DNA of 64,000 bases from Nymphaea colorata (Eukaryota; Streptophyta; Magnoliopsida; Nymphaeales; Nymphaeaceae), in assembly GCF_008831285.2 (NCBI RefSeq), contig NC_045140.1:24384131-24448130 (forward strand). Reading direction: 5' to 3'. This document shows positions 22,300-35,667 of this stretch, piece after piece; within the stretch, counting starts at the first letter, position 1; each line of letters starts with the position of its first letter. Position numbers and translations under genes: made by a program. Under the pieces are notes generated by a model, which was not told the DNA's origin, made no database searches, and saw nothing but the letters and a program-made list of their open reading frames with translations.

Positions 22300-24863
22300 T
22301 CTGCTCAGCGCGTTGTGCTCAACGCATGACCGCGGACGAGCCCTAAACGAGCCTCAAAAGTATCGACATCAAGAAAATATCGGCTATAAAATTCCGCAAA
22401 ACTTAGGATGAAGCTGCTTTTGTCATGAAATTTTGCGCGGCACGTAACGAGAAGCATACTAGGCCCATAGGTTTTCTCTATTCCTATTCCCAATATTACA
22501 GCTAATTGACAAATTTATACTCTACTGTTCATAATTTGCATGTTTAGACCTGTCTTTAGACAACAATCCAAAAACATCCGACCTCAACTAGCCGGATCGA
22601 ACACTCGACTCGAGACAAACTCAAGTTCTACGGAATCCAAATTCAGTATACTTGACTTACATTTGGATTTGGGCTCGAACTTGAGTTTTTCAAGTGAGTC
22701 AATGTCTGAAACTAAATTTTAGTAACTTACTCGCTCATTTGAAATGGACTAATCCGGCCCTGACCGGCATAGCTCAAACAAGCAAGCTTGAGGAATGAGG
22801 AGTGCCTCAAGTTCAACTTGCAACGAGCTCTGTACCATAAGGAAGGTGGGTCTTATCGCAAGGAAGGTGGGTCTTATCGCAAGCTGAAGCACGTGTAGGT
22901 CTCATCACCTAATACCAACACAGTTCTGAACCCTAAGGACAAGAGAAAGGAGGGGGCTTTGGCACACACCGGGGTAGTGGGATTAATCCTCTCGATCACC
23001 CAAAAATAAACCAAATCCAAACCTGAAACGAAAATGTGTGAAGTTCTATACTCACCAAGTAATGGGATTCAATATAATCCATAATTTTAAGTTCTAAACG
23101 GGCTTGCTTTTCTTTGTACTAATCTTATGCAAGGCATTATGTATATGTGTGTGGATTTATGCTATGAGGCAGTAGTGGAGCTATATATATGCTGGTGTGG
23201 GCAGTTGTCCATGCCAACAACAAATTTTTTATTTATTTTTATATAAATGTCTTACAATTATTTACTTAGTTATATATGTTGTGTTCCTTCAAAAATGAGA
23301 ATTTCTACAAAATTCTTCCATAAGAAAAAAAAATTGGCTCTGCCACAGCTAAGAGGGTATTCAGCAACAAGAACAATAACACAATATTCCATGAATCTGT
23401 CCCAAGAAGATATTGAGAGAGATTCATCGAACATAGTGTTAGTATTCCTATTGCCAAACACCCCCTACATGAACTTACTTGAGCTTACACAAGCAGCACT
23501 CACCAAACTTAAGTTCGATTCTTTAACCAAACAAGCTTACCTTTCAGCTGGAACTTGACTCATTTAATAAATTAATTAATTAAGCTCGAGTATATCAACC
23601 TTTCGAGAAGTCCTACCAGATTAATTTGAGGAATCGATTTATACGAGGCATATCAAACATTAAGCAACTTACACTGTTAAGTTGAGTTTAAATTTCAGTG
23701 TAGCATCTCGCAAGGTAGATCTTTCCACTTGCAAAAGAGATGGTTCTTAGGCCTTAAGTGATATTTCACCTGGGTTTTCCTTTGTTGCAGAAGTACGTAC
23801 ATAATGCCAAATCCCGCGTTTCAGTAAATGATTTTTTCAAATATTTGTATGTGTTCAGCATCATGATCAAATCAACCTTCACATGGCTACTTTGATTACA
23901 GTTAACCATGAGACTTAATGTTGACCCTCAACCCTTCTCATGTATTGGTAATTTGATAATCTGCAGGGATATGCCAAAGCAACACCTCCTTGCCTAACCA
24001 AAAAGAAAGCGAAAAGGCCTAGAGTCTTCTGCGTTCAAGACTACTAGACTCATGAAGACAGGAAATGTACAATGCCTTACTGTTTTCCACAGTGAATAGC
24101 TCACGTAGATAAAGAAAGGGGCTTAAATTCAACTATCCCAAGGGGTGAGGAGCCTAAGTCTGCTGATGCAATATCCATAGTTGATTAGCTTGCTAAACGC
24201 TTTCAACACAGTAGTCAGCATCCATACTTCCGCAACTTTCAGTTGTTGTTAATAGAGTTGAAGTTACCAAATTACGAGGAGTCGGTATCAAGTTATGGCA
24301 AATTGCATAGTTCTCCGAACCACATTTTCCAAGTGAACCAAAGTCAATCTGAATTGATCCTGTAACAGATCCGCTACAGCACGAATAAGTTCATTTTCAA
24401 GTGATTCATATTGTCTAGTGTAACCATTCCAAATTTCATTCCGATCAAATGATCGGCAGCAGCTAATACATCTCGTGGTAACAAAAATGTATTGCTCTCG
24501 GGTTTATCGAGATTCAGTCTCTAGTTCATATTTTGTCGGCTAAACCTTCATAACTCACATCTTTGTTGAAAATGCAGAAGTATTGAAGCCAACCCAGATG
24601 GTCAGGTGTGCAATTGCCCTTGTCAGGATGTAAAAGCGCTCTTGCAATCTTTCAGATACACAGAGAAGACAATAGCAAAGGACAACAGTTCCTTTATTTT
24701 TCTTTATTTTCTTTTGGTAAGTGGTAATAATTTTTCAAGCAGAAAAGATCATCTTCCATCTGGATGAAGGAGCTAAATGCCATCATTAAGCTGTGCCAAC
24801 TTTATTCATGACCTGTTGTAGCCAGACTGTGTAAAGCTCATATATGTGCTGGTATTTTAATTT
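22300..24863. other. intergenic region between TRAPPC5 and the GASA gene
   Basis: Contains the TRAPPC5 promoter side and the GASA 3' side. The only clear structure is an exact 21-bp tandem duplication at 22839-22880. No supported gene was seen on either strand. Confidence 0.5.
22839..22880. repeat. perfect 21-bp tandem duplication
   Basis: The unit AAGGAAGGTGGGTCTTATCG plus C occurs twice back to back with no mismatch, at 22839-22859 and 22860-22880. Perfect identity in otherwise diverged spacer suggests a recent replication-slippage event. Confidence 0.9.
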
Positions 24864-25972
24864 TTATGGGCATTTATACTTTCCCTCGTGGGTCTTCATC
24901 TTGGCATAGCAAGGACAGACATCCCTGTTTCCTGATGTTCCAGGAGGAACACACTGGCATCTTGCGCAGCATGTATTGCAAGCTCTAATGCACATGTTGT
25001 GCCTGTCTGCCTTACTGCATCGACGCGTACATTCTTCACCACAATCTGCAATGGCACAGAAAAATGAATTACTTGCTTAATGTTTGTCCCAGAAGAACAT
25101 GACTTTCGTGCCAGTAAGCAATGCCTTCTGAATCTTGGATTGCTTCAACGCTATGTGAAATTGCAACTCATGCTCAGAACAGTTTTCCAAGACGTCAGAG
25201 CATGATCTGTGACTGTGATGGTCACAAGATTAACCAACATCCAGCGTAGTCTGAGTATGTGGATGCAAGTGCCACTCTGAAGGATCCCACCCACCTTAAG
25301 GCACATCTATGGCAGATCTTGGACTTGGAAACATAAAATATTATCAAGAGGCCTGGTTCGATTAAAGTCTAAGCAAATTAAATTGTAACAAACATATAAG
25401 CAATGCTTTTTGTGGAAATTACCTATATCTTTCACCTTATCAACTGAAAGCTCCTTTCTCATATCAAACTGCACATTCAAGAGCCAAAAGACGTGAGACA
25501 TGGATTAGTGGCACTGGACTTAGATCTTACTAAGTACTTTAAAGAGCAACCATCTAATCAAATCAGCATAAAACTTTGTTTTGTAACGTTTAAGCTAGCT
25601 GGTGTCTAATCACACATAACCTAGGAGTCCACTCTTGCCAGTAACAACAAAAACCAAGTCGACTTCTTGCTTAGTAGGAGAAGGATAACCATCAGAGATT
25701 CAGAATCTAACCAGATTGTCCGCTGTGGCAGCCACAGACAAGCCAACCACATTTTATAGACTAAGTCAAATTTAAGTATCATAAGTCATTGTGGTGCTAT
25801 TGCCTTTTTCTGTATGGAGGACGAGCCGCCATCACCATGTCTTGCGAGGTTAACCCCAGGGGAGAGCTTAGGGGTTGAACTTGGCAGGATTGATCCATGA
25901 TCTTCAGCTTGCCATTGTTCACATCCCCCTCATAATCTCGTTTCTAGCGCCATTGTTAAGAAAATAGAAAGT

Positions 25973-26003
<31 letters not shown>

Positions 26004-26454
26004 AGAGTTCTGCTCCAGAGACAGAGACGCATAGTGGTCCATCTACATGGCAGGCAACAATTCCGGTTTAGGAAAGAAAAAGAAAGATTAACACAAAACA
26101 GAAAAAATGGGGAAACAGGATACTGGATCAGGCAGGTCACTGAGAACCACAAATCTATTCTAAGGTCCTGAAAATTAACTATTCAACGGTCACAAGGTGT
26201 CTAGGATGCTAAAGTGAAGTTTCTAATGATGACATCTGAAAAACTACTGCCATTATTGCTGTTAATTCAAACCAAAACTTGTTTCAAACGGACTGAGCAA
26301 TGACTATTAAAGTAGAAATCGAATTATGCCAGCTATGTTCAAATATCACCAAAAGAACACACACAAAAAAAAAAGACAAACTACTGAGAAGTATTTAAAC
26401 ACAATAATAGAACTTACTGAAGTATGTAGTCATAATTGCACACACAAACACACA

Positions 26455-26489
<35 letters not shown>

Positions 26490-26549
26490 TACTTGAAGCA
26501 TGAGCAGCAACAGAAGGGCAGTGAGCATGGCTGCCTTGCTCTGCTTCAT
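24864..26549 (-). CDS. gibberellin-regulated GASA/snakin cysteine-rich peptide, three exons
   Basis: Exons, 5' to 3': 26549-26493, 25468-25423 and 25045-24864, giving 94 residues. Residues 1-19 (MKQSKAAMLTALLLLLMLQ) form a secretion signal. A short charged linker (about 20-35) leads to the GASA domain. The domain has 12 cysteines with spacing C-x3-C-x3-C-x8-C-x3-C-x2-CC-x2-C-x1-C-x11-C-x1-C-x12-C and ends KYKCP, exactly the family pattern. GASA/snakin peptides are secreted, disulfide-rich, often hormone-responsive, and act in growth, redox control or antimicrobial defence; which of these applies cannot be read from the sequence. The intron 1 donor (CAA before GTACTC) runs directly into a CT/GT microsatellite. 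Confidence 0.93.
26438..26490. repeat. compound CA/GA microsatellite at the start of GASA intron 1
   Basis: Interrupted CA repeats (about 26438-26472) run into GA repeats (26473-26489) on the plus strand. On the transcribed strand the intron therefore starts GTACTCTCTCT followed by GTGTGT. Confidence 0.9.
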
Positions 26550-26846
26550 TGCACAAATAGTTTCTTGGGCAGGAGATTGCTCTCATGTTCACGTTTATAA
26601 GTGGGGAGAATTGAAACATGCAAAGAAGTATGTGGAGAAAGAAAGAGTGTGTTCCCACAAAAGCGCTTCCACTCGCAGCTTACATGCGCTTCAGTCGGGA
26701 TGAGTTGGTGGGGGAGGTCACTCGTTGTGCCTGCTCCTTCTTTGTAGCTGCCTCCTAGAAGACCTTTCCTACTCTCCTTTCTCCTGATCAGCCATCGCCT
26801 ATGAGCAGGAGAGCTGGTCAACATGCCAACCAAATCGAGTTGGTTT

Positions 26847-26854
26847 CCTTTATA
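26847..26854 (-). promoter_or_regulatory. possible TATA box of the GASA gene
   Basis: The minus strand reads CTGTATAAAGGAAA, about 300 bases before the ATG. A weaker TTATAAAC lies only about 45 bases before the ATG and would leave almost no leader, so the distal motif is preferred. Confidence 0.35.
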
Positions 26855-28130
26855 CAGACATACGTACCGATCATCAGGACAAAGACTTGTTCATGGGCAG
26901 CTTCAGTTACACCAGTTGTTAGTGAATGCATCATGAACGAGCCAAGACCAAGCTCCATCATTCTAGGACCAACGGTATACATTCCGATCTAAGTCCATTT
27001 TGTTCGTCGTTTGTACATGTATGAAAAGCCTTGCTTACTAAGTCTATTGATCAAGCTTCGCAACCAGTTTTCCAACCCTGATGGACGTGGAAAAGGCCAT
27101 GATCAGTGATGGCTAGTGTATTAGTACTTGGTGAGGTACCCTGTGGACCGTGGTCATTAAAGGCAGTATGCAGAGACCTTCTCTTTGATTTTTTCACTCA
27201 AATTTGGAGGACTACATATGGAGGTGGATTAGTGCTTGAAATTGAGGCTGGTAAAGCGAGCATGGCACATCTAAGCTTATTTAGACGATCAGCAAAGTTG
27301 GAATCAAGCTCATAAAGAAGCGAAGCTATAGCAGCTGTGTTCGAACCAGCATGCTATCATGTGTAACACTCTTTTCGACTATGATAGCTATGTATGGGAG
27401 AACAACTTCCTCCACATTTCCTTAATGAATGCATAAGGTGTACTCGATGAGAAGAGAGAGAAAAACTGACTAGATTTTGTGGGTCGTAGGATCTATTATC
27501 CCCTCTTTCTACTTCAACTATTTTCGCCTCTCTTCCAACTCTCAAGATTTCAGTAAATTTTGAACTTCACGCTACATGCTTCTTAGAATAAATTTTTTTA
27601 AACTCACATATTTGCAGGCCAGAACAAGAAAATACACTTAAGCAAGTAGTTTTACATCAAGCTGAGTGATCAGAAGAGAGATGACTGAATTGTCGGTTTT
27701 GTAAACGTTGGGATCTTTTACCAGTTACGAGACCTTTTACAAGTCAAGATAAACCGAACCACAAGCGAAGAGGACGGATCATTGCCTAGAAACGCACCAC
27801 ACTAGTCCGGATTTCAACATCCAGAAATTTGGAAATAGATGGTCGGGTTCTTTTCAAAATGGAAGGTTTTGAGGGCTTTCAGATGCTGCTCATATTGAGG
27901 ATGTATAAAGTTAGAAGGTGCCATGTACTTTCATTCATTGAGTCCCACCACTAGCTTTGGAACTGTTAGATTGGGCTAGCGCACGGTAGGTATGTAAAAG
28001 CATTTTAACAATCTAATGTGAAAGACGGTGGGAGTTACTAATTAATTAACCTGAAATACCTTCGACTCTCACCGCATGGCTTTCACAATTTTACAAAGAG
28101 GATGCATAATAACGATCTTTTATCCTTAAG

Positions 28131-28350
28131 GAGTCGTTTGAGAGTGATAACATTATGTTGTTTCCACCATTCATTGGACATTTTAAAAGGTGTTATATAA
28201 ATCTGCCACTTTTTTAAAAAAGACAGTTTCATGAAACCGTAAATCTGCTACTGATGCCAAACAATTCCTACCAGGTGATCTGGTAAAAAAAAAAACTTCA
28301 AGAGTGTCTTGTAAATCTGCCCTAAGATTAGGGCAGGTTCATCAAACACT
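28131..28350. mobile_element. possible MITE with GTTTGA-type ends
   Basis: The left end GAGTCGTTTGAGAGTGAT is weakly inverted at the right end, whose reverse complement begins AGTGTTTGATGAACC. Length and termini resemble the element at 4878-5086. No target duplication was found, so this is a tentative call. Confidence 0.3.
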
Positions 28351-29440
28351 AGAGCTATTGTTTCATGTACGTACTCCAATCTTTCAAGCATATTCATACG
28401 ACACTTACAAGGTGTCCCTGCAAGTAAAATATCTCTAAACGACTGCTTGGTAGCAATAGCACATTATTACTATCTCATAAATCAGCCTCAATTTCAAGTT
28501 CATAGGACAGTAACAGAGTAGTGTTGTTGTCAACAGCCCCTAAATGTATCAAAGGCATTGGATCGAGGCTACACATTGGGCTCAACCTGTAAACCTCGGT
28601 GTTTCTTCTGATCTCAAACTTTTGTTTGTTACACAAGGAAACCTACACATTCAAGATAAAGAGACTCCATCGGAAGCAGAATACCTGAAGCTATTACCTC
28701 AACTTCAAGGTATATGCGTACTGATGCCCATGAGTCCGAACTGTGACCGTCCATCACAGTAACAAAATGCAGATGATGATGCACCGAGAATTGGAAGTCT
28801 GACCACCTATCAATTGCCATTACAGCAACCCCTTCGGGATAGAGTTTGGTTGGAAGTTGGAACTTGAGAAAGCAAGGATAATGAATGTTCGAAGAACCAC
28901 AAACTATAGTTTTTCCGTTAAGATATACTATTTTTTCTGTCATTGTGATGATCATAAAAGCCTGTGGAAGTTAGCAAACAAACGTTAACCATGCAACCAG
29001 AGATCTTCCTGAATTGCTTCAAGCAAACTGGGTAATTTATTGAAGCATAGAAAAGGAAAGAGGTAACTTTTAATTTTCAGCAATGTTCTGAAAATCAATA
29101 GTCAAAATACATAAAATACATGTCTACCTTTTAGACCACAGCCAGCGGGAACCAGAAACCAGTAAGACAAAGGTAAGCTGGCCAACTATATGTTAGTGAT
29201 ACCGTGCTGAATTTTTCTTTTCAGGTGATATATAATTTAAACACCAGGTCTGTGCTGATAACATAAATACATAGTGCAGATTTTCATGTGCTTACACCAT
29301 ATTGCGGATGGGTTATTCCACACTTCATCCATATTAAGAGTTCAGCGAAGGGCTTTCGCCATTTCTAGGGAATGAAACCTACCAGACAAGTAAGAAGATA
29401 TGAAAAGAATTCTTGTTCAGTCAACTGGGACTCTTGATTG

Positions 29441-30124
29441 CAATGTTGTAAAAGGTGTAGCGTAACGCATATTGGTCGGGCCGACTTATATGTCGTATCG
29501 TAACATATTGCAAACGTAGCGTAGCGTATCGTAAAATTAATTTTTTAATTTAAAAAAATATTTAAAAAATAAACATAATAAATCCTAAAAAATAAACAAA
29601 AAAACAGAAATCAAGAAAAATGTATTCAATATAAAAAAGATCATCATACATAAAGAACATTCATGTGTATCAACAACACATTCAAAAATAAGAAATAAGA
29701 GATCTAAAATAACATAATAAGCATCCATCACAATTTTCAACTTGAAAATTTTAATAGAATTTTAGGACTTAGAGTCTTGGGACTTAGATTACATCACAAT
29801 GTCATAAGTTCAAAACATATAGTTATCATCTTTTATGATTCGACAATATCTCCCAAATTGATGAATCCACAGTGATTTTTTATGAAAATGGGCAAAATCT
29901 CTCTGTCCCACGTCTCTTGAAGTCTTTAGACACAAGAAGAGAAAGAGGGAGGAGTGTTTAAACTTTATATCGTACGATACGAGAGTGTATCGCCCATATC
30001 ATATGATATGGGCGATACACTTACGATACACGAGTGTATCGTCTATCAACCTGTATCGTCTATCTAAACCTATACGGTACGTATCGTACGATACGCATGT
30101 GTATCATACGATATAGATAACATT
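29441..30124 (+). mobile_element. non-autonomous hAT-like element, copy B
   Basis: It starts CAATGTTGTAAAAGGTGTAG and ends GATAACATT, so AATGTT is inverted at the two ends. Flanks CTTGATTG (29433-29440) and CTTGTTTG (30125-30132) match at 7 of 8 bases, as expected of a slightly decayed hAT duplication. The last 180 bases are crowded with the self-complementary word GTATCGTACGATAC and variants such as CGATACACTTACG. It is related to copy A in the opposite orientation and has no coding capacity. Confidence 0.75.
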
Positions 30125-33100
30125 CTTGTTTGAGTTGAGAGAGTAACGGTTTCCTAGGTTCAACACTTCCCACTTGTCCAACACCGGTGAGGCAATGGAC
30201 CAAAGCAGCAACCTAGTTCTCTATAAGGAAAAGGCTAGGGGAAAGGGTGAGAGACCCTCGTCCACTATCCCCCCTACTGAAAAGGACAGGCAGTCTTGCA
30301 TCGGAGTTGCTTTCAGAACCCTCAGCCAAGTGCTGATGGAAATATACACTCCCCTCCTCCATAACATTTCCTTTATGTGTAATGGCCCTACACTCTGGTG
30401 TTTATCAGACTAGTGTGCAGAATGTTGACTCCATTTCTCATCCTTTCCAGAAGCAAATGCATCTCATGCAGAAACTCAAGCTTGGAAGTAAAAATTAACT
30501 ACCACAATGGAAATGTAAACATCTCACCACCAATTATGCATGTATATGCTTCTTGCAAACTAGGCTGCAAAGAGGATTCCATCAGTGGAGAAAATGTTGA
30601 TCCATCGCTCAACTATCTAATGTTATCTTTCCTGAAATTCTCATGATCCTCACACTCCATTTTTTCTGGATCATTCTACAGTGTAATAGACTATCCATTT
30701 ATCCACTTTTGACAAGGAAAACTAACTTGCCTTCACCTGAGTCCCATATCTCATGATTGAGAAGATTCATCGCCTCAAGGAATCCTGATTCTTCCATTCA
30801 CATGATTTCACATTACACTTCTAAAATATTTTTCTTCGCTGCTTTTTGCTTCCTACTTGAATCCTCAAGCAAGTTTGAAATAGCTATTCCCAAAGTCCAA
30901 TTCCCTATTTCCTCCAAATTTCAACTCCTCTTCTAGCAACCATTGGAAAATCAATGAAGGCCTAACACTCATAATTGACTGTTGGTTTTGCTTGCTCTCC
31001 CAAACTACAACGACTGAAGATTCTCAAACTTTCAGTTTCCTAAAAACAAAAAAAAAGGATGGCCATATAAACTTTCTGCAAGCTACGTAGAAGAATGATT
31101 GTTAAAAAACACCAATTAATGCATTAAAATCTACAAGTTTCTTTACAGTTTCTTTACAGGAAAAGACAGGCCATTTTTCATAACCATTACTATCAATCAT
31201 AAATAAAGAGCCAAGATAAAGTTTCTCAACCATTGGATGGACAGGTGCAAGAGAAAAAAAATGAATTAATTCTGACACCTTCATGAACAAACTGCTAAAA
31301 AGGAACACCAATAGGTAACAATAATGATAACCTAATGGTGTGCACTTATTTTCTCCAGCAGGGATGCCATGTCCTTCAAAAACACAATTTGACTTCAGTC
31401 TCTGTTCACAGAGAGAAAAGCATACCAACTTTAGGTGAACTGAATGGACAAAATTCTCAACAATGTTCAAGAAAAAAAGAACCCACTAAATTTATTCTTT
31501 CTCCCACTGGTCATTCACTGGATTATGCTTTTTCAAGTAAGAGTATTCAACATGAGAACCAGGACCTATCCTCCAAAATACCTAGCATGAGATCTGAAAT
31601 ACACAAGGCATAAAAAGCTAAAGTAATTACTATTTACCATTCCTGAATAGAGGCAAGGAGCAAAGTCTACTCCATGGATTTCTGGATCTCCTCAATCCTT
31701 ATCTTCCCCCCAAAGTTTTCAACTTAGGCTGTTTATTTAGGTTAAGTTTCGAGATCATCACGTTAAAGTCTCCTCCATGAACAGGGAATGAAAAGAATGT
31801 AGAAGGACCAACACCTCCACTTAAGATATAGTGAACATCGAAGATATTCCATAGAAAGATGGTGTTGCTTAAACATAAGCTTTAATGTGTACAATACAGC
31901 TTGCACTCATGCAAATGCACAGCTAATGTTGGCTGATCAACCCCTCCCAATCATGAGGCGTAATTCGGTAGCTATGGATCATAGCAAGAGCAGAATTGCA
32001 ACAGGAAAGGATAGACAGCGGAAAAGAAAACCTGAACAGCAAGTAGCAACTGAACAATATGCATAAATTATGGCCATATTTCCATAATGCTTGTCAAGCA
32101 ATTCTGCTTTCATGCTTCTAAAAACTAACCGAGACACCCAAGTTTCTGCTAGAAAGTACATAATTCCGTATCTAAATCAGGATGAACTTAGACTCTCAAA
32201 CGCATTTGCATATATATAAGCAGTCATGTTTAATAACACAACACAATTCAAGAATGAAAATAATGCACCTACAATCAACAATTCCAACTGTAGAATCCCA
32301 TAAAATGCAGCGAACATGAAAATTAGTAATTGATAGGTCAGCAAAGAACAGAGTGAGAGAAAAGAATCAAAACGACCTCTCGAGAAAGAGGAGACAAACT
32401 ATTAATGGGAAAAACCTTCAACAATGAATTATCTAAATCAGATACTTTCTCAAAAGCAGTTGCCTATGTAAACAGTGATAGCACAGAAGAAATTCAGGAA
32501 GGAAACTGTGCACCTGCAAATCAGTTTTCCCAACTGTAGTATCTCGCACTATCCAGTTAATGTAAAAAAGATTAGCAATTGATAGGCCACTAGAGAGCAG
32601 ACTGTGAAAAAAAAAGATCAACCATGTTTAGAAGGAACAGATAATTAAACTCTTCAAGGGAAAGGTCAACACTAACAGTGGCAATAAATATATAGAAAGA
32701 AATAATGCATCTAAGAGACAGAGCCATCCTAATGTTGTGATTATTCATGCCAAAAACTGTGGCAGACAAATGATGTTCTTCTCCCGCACAATTGAGAGAA
32801 ATAAGACCGAGCGACCGAATAAGCGAGAGAGAGAGTTAGTTACTTTTGGCATTTTGACTAAAGGCTCCAAACGCCGACCTGATAAGCATCGTATACATTT
32901 AAAAACCTGCAGCTCACATTATCATACCACTCAAACTTGCTTTCTAGTTTATCGTACACTTTTGGGGGCTTCAGGATAACAGAACCGAACACTTTCTTGA
33001 TTAAAACAGGAAGAATGCTCCTCCATGCTAGAAACAAGAAAATTCTGAAGATCAAATGGAAATCAAAAGGAAATCAGAGACTACTGCAAAAGAAAAAGTA

Positions 33101-33309
33101 AAATGGAACATTTAAATTCTCATTACTTGAGAGGAACAAACTACTTGTTTCCCCGTTTCCACGTGTGTACAATGAAGAGGAGATGTTGGAAAATTCATTA
33201 TCCAAGGCATACTCAAAATTCAGTTCCTTTTTCTTTCTTTCGACTTTCATCTCCCTCCTAATTTAGCTAGATTGCATTCGCTCCCTAACATGCCTTATTT
33301 TACTATGCC

Positions 33310-34134
33310 TCAATGCATACTAGTCCCATTGTCGAAACCCAAACCGTAAAGTACTCCAGCATATCTCTCAGTCGACCCATTGAAGAAGGAGTCCTTCAGC
33401 TTCCGAAATGTACAAGAGGTGAGAAGGCTATCAGACCCCGCCTGATGGCATATGCCAACCCTTTCTACTTCAAGCAACTCAGCGAGTTTGTTTAGCCCCC
33501 CGTGCAGACTGTCACAGAACTTCATCAGATGTTTGATATCGTAGACGGTGGGAAAGTAAATACTGATCAGGTTGAAGAAGCCGGTGTGCGTCTCCGGCAG
33601 GTACTGCCCTGTCAACAGCTTGAGCAAGTACCCAAAATCGTACCCGCTGTGGAAGGTGACCCAGTGGACGGCATCGTTGAGGAGGATCCCTGATGACATC
33701 AGGAGCTCAGCGAACCTCTGCGCATCTATCCCCTTCTCATTGTTCTTCTTGAAGTCGATACCACTCTGCTTGAGAAGCTCGATGGAGTCCTTCGCATAGA
33801 CATCTATGCCGACGTTAAACTCCCTGAAGTTGAACTGCCAGATGCAGAACCTATCGGTGCCGCAGGTAGGGAGGTTCCCGAACTCGTCCGAGAAGGTGAG
33901 GCCTAGCTGGATCAGCTTGAGCATGTCGACGTTCGTCTTCAGAGTCCTGTAATGGAAATCGGTGCTCGTCTTGAAGTTCCCTAACGGTCGGGCGACTATC
34001 CCAGGGAATTCTGTATCCATCGCTACGTAGGGATAGTCGTCCACAATCTCCCTTATCAACATGAACTCTTCCTCCAGATTATCCGCCCAAACCTCGCGGA
34101 TATGGATCGAATCACCCTTCTGTAAGATGGACAT
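33310..34134 (-). CDS. CAF1: CCR4-associated factor 1 (CAF1/POP2) poly(A)-specific ribonuclease, intronless
   Basis: A single open frame of 274 residues from the ATG at 34134; the frame is open a few codons further upstream but has no earlier ATG. Residues 11-16 (HIREVW) and the whole body match the plant CAF1 family in length and order. The DEDDh exonuclease residues are present: D40 and E42 in MDTEFPG, D166 in [10 protein letters not shown]230 and D235 in [13 protein letters not shown]1 is a catalytic subunit of the CCR4-NOT complex and shortens mRNA poly(A) tails in the cytoplasm. Plant paralogues are often stress- or wound-induced. Lack of introns is common for this family in plants. A close family with intact catalysis makes the call secure; the exact paralogue cannot be named. 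Confidence 0.96.
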   Translation of the reverse strand: MSILQKGDSIHIREVWADNLEEEFMLIREIVDDYPYVAMDTEFPGIVARPLGNFKTSTDFHYRTLKTNVDMLKLIQLGLTFSDEFGNLPTCGTDRFCIWQFNFREFNVGIDVYAKDSIELLKQSGIDFKKNNEKGIDAQRFAELLMSSGILLNDAVHWVTFHSGYDFGYLLKLLTGQYLPETHTGFFNLISIYFPTVYDIKHLMKFCDSLHGGLNKLAELLEVERVGICHQAGSDSLLTSCTFRKLKDSFFNGSTERYAGVLYGLGFDNGTSMH

Positions 34135-35660
34135 AGTCCCCGTCCCTTCTCCGTAAAACAAATAAACAAAAGCCCGTAGCCCGTAGATGACAAGAACGTG
34201 GCGCCTGGTTTGCGTGAGGACCCCTAGACCCTAATTCGACGAGGAAATGAGAATAAGAAGAACCCTGATCCTAGCTATTTCCTTTGTCCAATACCCAAAA
34301 CTCTTTCAGACTGTTCTATCACCAATCAGACAAGAGCAAGAAACAAGAAACCCTAGTGCTTCGGCGGAGAAGAAAAAACCCTAAATCGGACGGTACCGGA
34401 GGAAAGCGATCATCGAGGAGTTGACCGGAAGGAGAAGAAATCAAGCTGACGAAAGATAAAAAAGGGATAGGAATCGGAGACTCGAACCAATGAACCGATC
34501 GACGGGAAGCGCGAGGCAAATGGCGGAGATCTCAGAAAGAGTTTTCTTGTGCCGGCTTCTCTTGCGAGAGATCAGAGGAGAGAGGATACACGGAAGGGGT
34601 GAATGGATTGACAATGGCGGAGCTGGGAAGGGGAGGGGAGACGGCCACTGGGGGACGGCCGCGGTTCTTGTGCCGCCTCCCTCCTTTCTCCGTTTTTTTC
34701 CTTTTTGTTGCAGTCGTTGGATTCAGAGGCGGACGCAATGAATTTGAATCGACTGTAACAGTGGAATATTACGTCCTTGGGTGGGAGGGAAATCAATGAA
34801 TGGAAATAAAAGAACAAGGAATGCAATGGAAATGGGAATAAATGGACGATTATAAATGTTGGTTTGGATGAAAATGAAAAAACATGGAAGGAAAGAAATT
34901 TAATTAGAAGGAAATCAAAAGAAAATCATTGGAGTTGGTTTATAATAACGTCCTTAACGTTCTATAATTATTACCAAGCAAACATATTTAAAAAATATTT
35001 TATTCGATTATATGATCTTATTCAAGAGCGTGACATGTTAATTTTCAAAAAAAAAGAAAATTATAAGCGTGTCATGTTAGTATTTGACGACACAAAGGGT
35101 GTAGCATACCTAGTAAGCGGACCAAGCCACGAGGGAGTCCACAAGACGTTGGCTCAAACGTCACGCCCACACCAAACTTATGTTGATACCCCGTGGGCAC
35201 CAAACCCAACTAAGAGTTGTGCTTCTTTGATCAAATTTTCAGGCTCTACCATTTTCACATTTCTTCCCTTACTCACCAATAGTGGTAGTTGTTAGGAACC
35301 AGATGGACCAACTCCTTCTTCATGGGTGGAGGTCCGACCTAATTCCTAACATCTTATAACCAGTGTCATACTTTATTAACTTCTCTAACTCAAACATCTG
35401 AAAAGAAGGGTTTCAAGTTGTTTTGTTCGAACTTGTTCACAAGAATCAATCTACAACCTGAAATATTTATGACAAGTTAAGCAATTCCACGAGCTTCGAA
35501 CTCGATGTCATAAAATTCAAAGAAACAGGTCTGATTTGGAACCACTGTTTGCACTTTCCAACAAAAATCAACCACATGGATTACGTATCCGTGGTCTATT
35601 CGTCAGAAATCGGGAGAAGAAAAAGCCTTAAAAATTTGCAGAGCCAACAGGTTTTGAAGT
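34135..35660. other. CAF1 upstream region and CAF1-FIP1 spacer
   Basis: Bases 34135-34740 are GC-rich and should hold the CAF1 leader and promoter. AAACCCTA telobox-like words occur on the plus strand near 34350 and 34376, motifs common near the start of plant housekeeping genes. From 34750 to 35660 the sequence is AT-rich spacer; an open stretch at 34864-35295 starts at TTG and shows no homology. Confidence 0.45.
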
Positions 35661-35667
35661 TTATACG

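Larger units (their letters stand above)
26855..33309. other. intergenic region with no gene recognised
   Basis: About 6.4 kb of AT-rich spacer between the GASA promoter and the 3' end of CAF1. Identified contents are a MITE-like piece near 28131-28350 and the hAT-like copy B at 29441-30124. Open stretches at 28629-28955 (minus), 30174-30413 and 31335-31613 (plus) have no homology that I recognise and no splice partners. They may be decayed retroelement sequence. Confidence 0.5.

Noticed and set aside
34864-35295. 143-codon open frame between CAF1 and FIP1
   Set aside because: It starts at TTG, has no recognisable domain, and its composition follows the local AT-rich sequence.
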